Below, piece after piece: positions 57,011 to 64,000 of a stretch of DNA of 64,000 bases. The translations under genes were made by a program, and so were the position numbers. Where the stretch lies: positions 1 through 64,000 of the forward strand of contig NZ_JAAIWK010000010.1 in assembly GCF_011008565.1 (NCBI RefSeq), given 5' to 3'. Under the pieces are notes generated by a model that worked only from the letters and a program-made list of their open reading frames with translations, searched no databases and had not been told where the DNA came from. This DNA is from Heyndrickxia ginsengihumi (GTDB taxonomy: Bacteria; Bacillota; Bacilli; Bacillales; Bacillaceae_C). Every line of letters begins with the position of its first letter. The stretch's first letter is position 1.

Positions 57011-57015
57011 TTCTC

Positions 57016-58836
57016 CTATCGAATATTATATTTTTTTAATTTTTGGTAAAGTGTTGTTCGATGAATCCCTAACATCTCCGCTGCTTTCTTTTTGCTTCCT
57101 CCGGCTTCTTTCAATACCTTAATAATCATTTCTTTTTCCTTCTGCTTTCCAATATTTTTAGCTTCCTGTATCACTGAAATTGCTTGCGTATCCTTTAAAT
57201 CGTTATTAGTCACTAACGCCGTACTTTTTTCCTTCATCATCTCAGGTAAATGATGTACATCAATGATATTCCCTTCAACAAGCGTAACTAATTGTTCAAT
57301 TGTATTAATCATTTCTCGTATATTACCTTTCCAGTCGTGGCGAATAAATGAAGAAACAGCTGCTGAAGTAACGTGTTTTTCCTGAAGTTGGTATTTTTCG
57401 CATAATTTTTTCAAGTAATAGGATAATAAAATAGGAATGTCTTTTCTTCGCTTCCGCAAAGGAGGAACATGCAGTTGAATCACATTTAACCGGTAGTAAA
57501 GATCCTCCCTAAACAGTCCCTCATTCATCATCTCTCTTAAATCGCGATTCGTTGCGGCAATAATCCTGACGTTCACTCGATATTTTTGAACACCGCCTAC
57601 TCTTTCAGCTTCTTTTTCTTGCAGAACTCGAAGCAATTTCGTTTGCATGACAAGCGGCATTTCTCCAATTTCATCTAAAAGTATCGTTCCGTTATGAGCT
57701 AACTCAAGTTTTCCTTGCTTACCGCCCCTTTTAGCACCAGTAAAAGCGCCTTCTTCATAGCCAAACAGTTCAGATTCAAATAAGGGCTCTGGAATTGCTC
57801 CACAATTCACACTTATAAATGGGCCACTAGAATGCGGACTTAAGTGATGAATGCTTTTAGCAAACATTTCCTTTCCTGTTCCACTTTCCCCTGTAATTAA
57901 TACTGTCGCTGTTGTTCTTGCTGCCTTACGCGCTATACGCTTTACTTTGGAAATTTCCTCGCTTACTCCGATAATTTGGTCCAGTGTCATTCGACTATCT
58001 TCTTGTTTTAGAGAAAATGACTGCCTCTTTTTCCCCCTCACATGCCCCTTATGTAACGTTTCATAAATTTTATATACTTCCGACACCCCTTCAAAAATAA
58101 GCATTCCAATTGCTCCCGTGACCTTCCCTTCATTCCAAATTGGAATTCGATGAACAACCATGTCTTGCCCTTGAATATTCTGAATAACTCCTCGCTCCGG
58201 AATTCCTGTTTTTACCGTAATATGCAAGTGGGTATTATCGATCACTTCGGCAACATGACGTCCAATAGCATCTGCTCGCTGTATACCAGTAAAACGGCTG
58301 TATGCTTCATTAAACTCTAACAAAACACCATATTGATCGACTACCGCAATGCCTTCATACGCACTTTCTAAAATGGCTCGTAATACATCTGCTGTATTTT
58401 CCTTTTGCTGCAGTCTATGAACGAGTTTACAATAGGCATCCATCATATCTCTTAACGATAAAATACCAACTACTTTCTTACATTCATCTACAACAAGTAA
58501 CTGTTCATACGGTAATGGTGCGGTACTTAAGATTGAATCAGTTGGACGAACAGCCTTAACATTTCGTTTTATGCAATGAATCAGTTTGACATTTTCTTTG
58601 CCATGTAAAAAATAGGAAAACAGTTTTTTTAAAGTTAATAGCCCAATCAGCTGATCATTGTCATCTATAACAGGCAAGCTATCAATTTTAAGTTGCTCCA
58701 TCATTTCACCAGCTGCACGTAATGTTTGACCGAGTCGGATGCAATATGGATTGGGTGTCATCCAATTTTTCACTTGCAGAAATTCAGCTGTATAAAACTC
58801 CTGATTTTCCTGTTGGATTATATCTTTTATAGACAT
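57016..58836 (-). CDS. Sigma-54 activator with CBS pair and PAS domain
   Basis: This 606-residue regulator has two CBS motifs (about 20-135; MTPNPYCIRLGQTLRAAGEMM, VRPTDSILSTAPLPYEQLL), a PAS domain (about 150-260; LESAYEGIAVVDQYGVLLEF), an AAA+ domain with GESGTGKE, GAFTGAKRGG and GTILLDEIGEM, and a C-terminal Fis-type helix-turn-helix (KEAGGSKKKAAEMLGIHRTTLYQKLKK). CBS pairs sense adenine nucleotides and PAS domains sense small ligands or redox, so two inputs may be combined. ATG 58836 follows AAAGGGG. It lies immediately upstream of a sigma-54 promoter for adh-mmsA and almost certainly controls it. Confidence 0.93.
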   Translation of the reverse strand: MSIKDIIQQENQEFYTAEFLQVKNWMTPNPYCIRLGQTLRAAGEMMEQLKIDSLPVIDDNDQLIGLLTLKKLFSYFLHGKENVKLIHCIKRNVKAVRPTDSILSTAPLPYEQLLVVDECKKVVGILSLRDMMDAYCKLVHRLQQKENTADVLRAILESAYEGIAVVDQYGVLLEFNEAYSRFTGIQRADAIGRHVAEVIDNTHLHITVKTGIPERGVIQNIQGQDMVVHRIPIWNEGKVTGAIGMLIFEGVSEVYKIYETLHKGHVRGKKRQSFSLKQEDSRMTLDQIIGVSEEISKVKRIARKAARTTATVLITGESGTGKEMFAKSIHHLSPHSSGPFISVNCGAIPEPLFESELFGYEEGAFTGAKRGGKQGKLELAHNGTILLDEIGEMPLVMQTKLLRVLQEKEAERVGGVQKYRVNVRIIAATNRDLREMMNEGLFREDLYYRLNVIQLHVPPLRKRRKDIPILLSYYLKKLCEKYQLQEKHVTSAAVSSFIRHDWKGNIREMINTIEQLVTLVEGNIIDVHHLPEMMKEKSTALVTNNDLKDTQAISVIQEAKNIGKQKEKEMIIKVLKEAGGSKKKAAEMLGIHRTTLYQKLKKYNIR

Positions 58837-59064
58837 AACCATTTCCCCTTTCGAATTGTTACAATGCGAAAAATCCATACTTGTTAAAAACATTCGCTAC
58901 GATTGGATAAATGCCTTTTTATAAAGTGTATGTTTATTTCTGAAAATTACTTTTATTGAAGTATTCAATTACGAAAATGGGGGAATCTAATGGAGGTTGT
59001 GCGAATAGTTTTTACATAAAAAAGGTTTTGCCATATATACTATTGTGAAACCAGGCTCTCTCTT

Positions 59065-59180
59065 AAAGAGTAAATTTCCGCTCCAGCATACTTGCTTTCC
59101 GCAGGCGAATGCTGAGACTCCTCGGCGCTTCACGCCTGCAGGGTCTTACTGTTCCACTAAATCCTTCCGCACTATTCGCG
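59065..59180. repeat. Intergenic repeat, copy 7
   Basis: TTGCTTTCCGCAGGCGAATGCT, then GAGACTCCTCGGCGCTTCACGC and CCTGCAGGGTCT match the core of the short type. Confidence 0.6.
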
Positions 59181-59264
59181 CTTATAAACAATGGGGGAGC
59201 TTCTATTAGTAAGTAAATATTTTTTTTAGGACTGTTATTTTTTCATAAAACTAGAGGTTTGATT

Positions 59265-59325
59265 TCCTCCCCGGGATTCTCGCTTTTCTCGCAGAGGTCT
59301 CGCACCTTCCGCTTCAATAACTTTA
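59265..59325. repeat. Intergenic repeat tail, copy 8
   Basis: ATTCTCGCTTTTCTCGCAGA, GGTCTCGCACCTTCCGCTTC and CAATAA repeat the tail of copies 3 and 6. Confidence 0.5.
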
Positions 59326-59390
59326 TGACGGTTTAATGAGAAACAATAACGTATACAAAAACACTTTAAAAATGAAGGGGGTTCAGAAGT

Positions 59391-60317
59391 ATGCCAGTAG
59401 AGCCAGTTATTCAACAATATCTTGATCAATTAAATGCCCTTACTTTACCGCCAATCGACCAAGTAACACCCGAGCAAATGAGGAAAAGTCAAGAACTTCA
59501 AGTCTCTGAAACTGGAGAAGAGGTTGCACAAGTTGAAAACCGACTGATCTCATTGGAAGACAGGAATATCCCTATTAGGATATACACGCCTAATGGGCAA
59601 GGTCCATTTCCTACACTCGTTTTTTATCATGGAGGCGGTTGGGTATTTGGATCGCTGAATACTCACGATTCAATTTGCAGATTTTTTACTAACTATGCTT
59701 CTTGTATGGTCATTTCCGTCGACTATCGTTTAGCACCTGAGCATAAATTCCCTGCAGCTGTTTGGGATGCGTATGATAGCTTACATTGGGTTGCTTCCCA
59801 TACAAAAGAGCTGAATATTGATGTTGAACGGATTGCTGTAGGTGGAGATAGTGCTGGCGGAAATTTAGCTGCTGTCGCCTGTCTCATGGCCAAAGAAAGG
59901 AAATCTCCGTCTCTGTGCTACCAACTACTGATTTACCCATCAACAGGCTATGAAGAGATACCGCAATCTATGATTGAAAATGGGCAAGGCTATTTATTGA
60001 CTACGGATTTTATGCGTTGGTTTAGAGATCATTATTATAGAACGGAACAAGACCAATATAATCCTTACGCCTCACCAATTTTAGCAAAAAGCCTTGCTGG
60101 CTTGCCAAAAGCACTTGTTGTTACCGCACAATTCGATCCATTACGGGATGTTGGAAAAGCTTATGCAGAACGTTTAAGATCATTCGGTGTTGATGTGCAA
60201 TATCGCAACTATGACACCCTTATTCACGGTTTTGCTAATATGTATACGTTTGTACCTAAGGCGAGAGAAGCATTGATATATTGTAGCGAGCAGCTAAAAC
60301 AAGCTTTTTATTCCTAG
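59391..60317 (+). CDS. Alpha/beta hydrolase, hormone-sensitive-lipase-type esterase
   Basis: This 308-residue cytoplasmic esterase has the oxyanion motif YHGGGWVFGS, the nucleophile elbow GGDSAGGN, the aspartate in FDPLRD and the catalytic histidine in HGFANMY. These are the features of the HSL/GDSAG family IV esterases. AAGGGGG precedes the ATG at 59391. There is no signal peptide. It is a single gene flanked by repeat copies; natural substrate unknown. Confidence 0.9.
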   Translation: MPVEPVIQQYLDQLNALTLPPIDQVTPEQMRKSQELQVSETGEEVAQVENRLISLEDRNIPIRIYTPNGQGPFPTLVFYHGGGWVFGSLNTHDSICRFFTNYASCMVISVDYRLAPEHKFPAAVWDAYDSLHWVASHTKELNIDVERIAVGGDSAGGNLAAVACLMAKERKSPSLCYQLLIYPSTGYEEIPQSMIENGQGYLLTTDFMRWFRDHYYRTEQDQYNPYASPILAKSLAGLPKALVVTAQFDPLRDVGKAYAERLRSFGVDVQYRNYDTLIHGFANMYTFVPKAREALIYCSEQLKQAFYS

Positions 60318-60364
60318 AACAGCCCTTGTTGCATTATTGCGATGGTGAGGGCTTGTGTAAAAAG

Positions 60365-60562
60365 TCAAGAGGCTTGGACAAAAGTATATTAACTAAAGAC
60401 AACCCGAATATTGCGCTCCTACCGTCCCGGAAATATACTTCACTTTCCGTGGGCAACTGGTGATCCTATCCTCCCGCAGGAGTATACGTATTTTCGGAGC
60501 TGATTCGTGCAATGCTCGTCTTTAGCTAACCACTTTTGAGGTTATCCCAGCCTCCTAACATT
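60365..60562. repeat. Intergenic repeat, copy 9 (full-length palindromic type)
   Basis: Bounded by AGAGGCTTGGACAAAAGTAT and GAGGTTATCCCAGCCTC, with inner inverted blocks TTAACTAAAGA/TCTTTAGCTAA and CGGAAATATAC/GTATTTTCGG. It matches copies 2 and 4. Confidence 0.75.
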
Positions 60563-60569
60563 TCCTTTT

Positions 60570-60875
60570 TTATTTCATCTTCGCTTTGACCGAATCAATT
60601 TTCCCCGCCATTGTTAATGGTTTATCTCGGCGGTCGTCAATGCGAATATTTGTTTCCACCCTTTTAATGCCATGTTGGAATGGCACCTCATGCAATTTTT
60701 GCACAATTTCAAATAAATCTTTAAGTTCTCCCTCAATCAACGTACTCATTGGTGTTAATTGAAACTTTACACGATCTGATTCCTGTTCCAACACTTTTTC
60801 AATTTCCGCAACATATTGACTGACACTCGTTGTTTCAGTCCCTACTGGATAAATCGTAATATCGACTATAGCCAT
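60570..60875 (-). CDS. MTH1187-family thiamine-binding-like protein (YqgV type)
   Basis: This 101-residue protein starts MAIVDITIYPVGTETTSVSQ and contains TPMSTLIEGELKDLFEIVQKLHE and VETNIRIDDRRDK, the conserved MTH1187/YqgV pattern. It is a second, more canonical member besides the one in the thiX operon. ATG 60875 follows GGAGGG. No riboswitch lies upstream of this copy. The family binds thiamine in some members, so the function here is inferred. Confidence 0.85.
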   Translation of the reverse strand: MAIVDITIYPVGTETTSVSQYVAEIEKVLEQESDRVKFQLTPMSTLIEGELKDLFEIVQKLHEVPFQHGIKRVETNIRIDDRRDKPLTMAGKIDSVKAKMK

Positions 60876-61128
60876 CCACTTTTCCCTCCGATCAAATTTA
60901 GTTTCACTACATTTTCTATCATACAACATTAAAAAATACATTCAAAAATCTATCAATTTCTTCTAAAAAATGAAGATTTTCTATAGCAAATATCATGCTA
61001 TTTTAATAGGTTTCTCACCCGTATTTAATATCTACTTTTATTTCTCGTAATATGAATTTAATATGTTTGTAATTTTTCACCCTACTATTTTATGTTATAA
61101 CATAGTAGACGAAGAAGGGAGTTGTCTT

Positions 61129-62364
61129 ATGCAATTAGTTAGGCGAATTGTTGTAATAGCTTTTATCGCTACATTATTTATGTCGCAAATCGCAGCCTAT
61201 GCAGAAACAAACCAAGAATCCTTGCAAAAACAACTAGAAGATAATCAAAATGTCATTCACCAAAAGGAAAAAGAAGCACAATCTGTGAATGATGAAATGG
61301 AGAAAATACAAAAAGATTGGGATTCAATACAATCATCTATTGAACAGAATAAATCACAAATTGCAACATTAGAAGATAAAATAGATGCAACAAATCAAAT
61401 TATTGAAAAGAAAAAGGATGAAATTGTTAATCTCGAGGATCAAGTTTCAGCCCGCGAAGATTTAATTAAAAAGCGTCTCGTTGCAATGCAAAAAAACAAT
61501 CAATACAGTTTTGCTATTGAAACGATTCTTAATGCTGAAAGTTTTGGTGACTTAATTGATCGAATTAGTGCCGTTACGACACTTCTAAAAGCTGACAGTA
61601 ATCTTTTAGAACAGCAAAAATCTGATCTTGCTAAGATTGAAAATGATAAAAAGGAAATTACTCGTCAAGAAAATATCTTAGAAGCAGATCAGCAAAATTT
61701 AGAAGCGAGCCAAGCAAAGCTTCAATCAGATTTGCAAGAAAAGGAAAAAGCGTTAGCATCACTTAATACAAAATATAATAATATTAAAAATGATATTTCA
61801 AAAGCAAAAGAAAATAAATCAAATATAGAAACAAAGATTAGCACAATGGAAGAAGAATTGAAAAAAGAACAAGCTGCTGCGAAAGCTAGAGAGGAAAAAT
61901 TAAAAGCAGCTGCAAAAGCTAAAGAAGAACAACAAAAAGAAGAACAACAAGTTGTTGCTGAAGCAAAAACTTCGCAGGAAACATCAGCAAAACAAACAAA
62001 TTCTACTTCAAACGCAAGTGCAAACACAAACTCAAGCACAAGTTCAAACTCGAATACAAGCAATAACAATCATTCAGGAAAAGAATTTTACGTTTCCGCT
62101 ACAGCTTACAGCCATGAAGATACATCATTAGATATTACGGCTTCTGGATATAACATTAAAAAGAATCGTAACATGAAGCTAATCGCTGTCGATCCTTCTG
62201 TTATTCCACTAGGCAGTAAAGTTTGGGTAGAAGGATACGGAGTTGCAATCGCTGGAGATACTGGCGGTGCCATCCGCGGACATAAAATCGACCTTCTAAT
62301 GCCAGACAAAAAATCTTGTATTTCTTGGGGAAGACGTACTGTAAAAGTAATTATTTTAAATTAG
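61129..62364 (+). CDS. Secreted coiled-coil protein with 3D domain
   Basis: This 411-residue exported protein has a signal peptide (about 1-26), a long coiled coil like the N-terminus of CwlO/PcsB (about 30-265, rich in Lys, Glu and Gln), an Ala/Glu-rich then Ser/Thr/Asn-rich linker, and a C-terminal 3D domain (FYVSATAYSHEDTSLDITASG, DPSVIPLGSKVWVEGYG, AGDTGGAIRGHKIDLLMPD) with the three catalytic-type aspartates. 3D domains resemble MltA transglycosylases and occur in YocH-like wall hydrolases. ATG 61129 follows AAGGGAG. A strong terminator follows the stop. Confidence 0.9.
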   Translation: MQLVRRIVVIAFIATLFMSQIAAYAETNQESLQKQLEDNQNVIHQKEKEAQSVNDEMEKIQKDWDSIQSSIEQNKSQIATLEDKIDATNQIIEKKKDEIVNLEDQVSAREDLIKKRLVAMQKNNQYSFAIETILNAESFGDLIDRISAVTTLLKADSNLLEQQKSDLAKIENDKKEITRQENILEADQQNLEASQAKLQSDLQEKEKALASLNTKYNNIKNDISKAKENKSNIETKISTMEEELKKEQAAAKAREEKLKAAAKAKEEQQKEEQQVVAEAKTSQETSAKQTNSTSNASANTNSSTSSNSNTSNNNHSGKEFYVSATAYSHEDTSLDITASGYNIKKNRNMKLIAVDPSVIPLGSKVWVEGYGVAIAGDTGGAIRGHKIDLLMPDKKSCISWGRRTVKVIILN

Positions 62365-62368
62365 TCAA

Positions 62369-62404
62369 AAAAGATCGTTGAGCAATCCTCAACGATCTTT
62401 TTTT
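62369..62404 (+). terminator. Terminator of the 3D-domain gene
   Basis: AAAGATCGTTGAG and CTCAACGATCTTT pair around a five-base loop and are followed by seven T residues. Confidence 0.9.
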
Positions 62405-62627
62405 ATTGGACTCCTAGGAGATTTTTTATATTTCCACAAAGGTTTTCAGTTGAGTTTAATCTCTATTATTTCTCTCTCCTTTATGGTAGTCCAATTTCTC
62501 TTTATTTACGCTGTTCCTCTTTGATTTCAGTTTAAACTCGTTTTTTCGTTTTTACCTCTACTTTTTCGGTCTTATTCCCTATTTCAGCCTGCCTCTCTCA
62601 TGTAAATACCAATTCTCCTTTAGTTGA

Positions 62628-62662
62628 AGAAACGGGACTACTAAAAGGCAGCCCCGTTTTTT
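62628..62662 (-). terminator. Terminator of ldh
   Basis: AACGGGG and TCCCGTT pair on the minus strand around a 14-base loop, followed by TCTTC. The tail is weak. Confidence 0.5.
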
Positions 62663-62674
62663 AATCAATCTATT

Positions 62675-63613
<939 letters not shown>

Positions 63614-63640
63614 TTAAAAAACTCCCTTTCGAATATGAAT

Positions 63641-64000
63641 TTAGAAAATAATCCAACTTACAATGCCAATCAATACTAATAATGCAAGACTGTACTTAAT
63701 TGTAAAATTAAATAAATCATGGTCTTTACCTGAAAGTCCAACAGCTGCTGCTGCAACTGCAATGGATTGTGGAGAAATCATTTTCGCCATTGTTCCTCCC
63801 ATTACATTCACAGCTACCATTGTTTCAGGAGGAAGCCCAATTTGCGTCGCTGTTACAGATTGAAGTGGTGCAAATAAGGATCCACTATTCACAACAGAAC
63901 CTGTTAAGAACACTCCAATCCATCCTAAAATTGGCGAGAACAGCGGGAATATATGCCCAGTTGATGCAAAGGCAAGACCAAGTGTTGAAGACATTCCAGA
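63641..64000 (-). CDS. lctP: L-lactate permease, C-terminal part (cut by window edge)
   Basis: The last 119 residues of an LctP/LldP-type lactate permease are present; the frame is open to the right edge (SGMSSTLGLAFASTGHIFPLFSP). Motifs LGWIGVFLTGSVVNSGSLFAPLQ and VNVMGGTMAKMISPQSIAVA and the final hydrophobic helix fit the family. Partial because the window ends, not because of damage. It lies directly upstream of ldh. Confidence 0.9.
   Translation of the reverse strand, partial: SGMSSTLGLAFASTGHIFPLFSPILGWIGVFLTGSVVNSGSLFAPLQSVTATQIGLPPETMVAVNVMGGTMAKMISPQSIAVAAAAVGLSGKDHDLFNFTIKYSLALLVLIGIVSWIIF

Larger units (their letters stand above)
58837..59390. other. Intergenic region with two repeat copies
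   Basis: No gene is supported. It contains repeat copies at about 59065-59180 and 59265-59325. Confidence 0.5.

Overview
The window looks like a chromosomal segment of a low-GC, Gram-positive, probably endospore-forming member of the Bacillaceae. The evidence is AT-rich DNA, strong AAGGAGG-type ribosome binding sites, S-box and thi-box leaders with intrinsic terminators, a BirA/BioY biotin control region, HelD, YfmL, YfkJ and MetNPQ homologues, a SpoVB-like flippase and a cre box. I cannot name the species. Most genes lie on the minus strand. I see no rRNA operon, CRISPR array, intact insertion sequence or prophage.

Layout, 1-21 kb: a small holin-like protein; a methionine ABC transporter (metQ-metN-metP) behind a SAM riboswitch; a SpoVB-like flippase; an AAC(3)-fold acetyltransferase broken by an A9 tract; an SDR oxidoreductase and a low-molecular-weight tyrosine phosphatase; bioY behind a BirA operator; a methionine aminopeptidase; an NlpC/P60 protein; a second SAM riboswitch ahead of an iron-type hydroxycarboxylate dehydrogenase; a DEAD-box helicase, helD and corA; then the TPP-riboswitch operon tenI-thiO-thiS-thiG-thiF and a tRNA-Lys(CUU).

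21-37 kb: a decayed stretch with a lipoprotein pseudogene; an AbrB-family transporter/yhdT/panF operon; galU; a bifunctional NAD(P)HX repair enzyme; a type I signal peptidase; an arginase-fold protein; hom-thrC-thrB; and a second TPP-riboswitch operon for uptake of a thiamine precursor (thiamine-binding protein, thiX, thiY, thiZ).

37-64 kb: an amidase, an RpiR regulator and a HemL-like aminotransferase with palindromic operator-like sites; the methylcitrate-cycle operon mmgD-mmgE-prpB with a cre box; a decayed mannose-family PTS locus (frameshifted IIA, intact IIB, no IIC or IID) that still has a LevR-type sigma-54 activator and a consensus -24/-12 promoter; a large TPR plus dynamin-like GTPase; a lactonase-family protein; a second sigma-54 circuit (CBS-PAS-AAA+ regulator, -24/-12 promoter, iron alcohol dehydrogenase, methylmalonate-semialdehyde-type dehydrogenase); an esterase; a second thiamine-binding-like protein; a coiled-coil 3D-domain wall protein; ldh; and the end of a lactate permease gene cut by the window edge.

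Working together: three vitamin systems (thiamine synthesis, thiamine-precursor uptake, biotin uptake) and two methionine-related units are controlled by riboswitches or BirA. The 42-58 kb part handles propionate or odd-chain carbon and aldehydes/alcohols, under catabolite and sigma-54 control. At least eight copies of a GC-rich palindromic intergenic repeat are scattered between genes. The least explained items are the TPR/dynamin-like GTPase, the S-box-controlled dehydrogenase, the small ORF ahead of corA, the HemL/RpiR/amidase group, and the A9 frameshift in the acetyltransferase gene.
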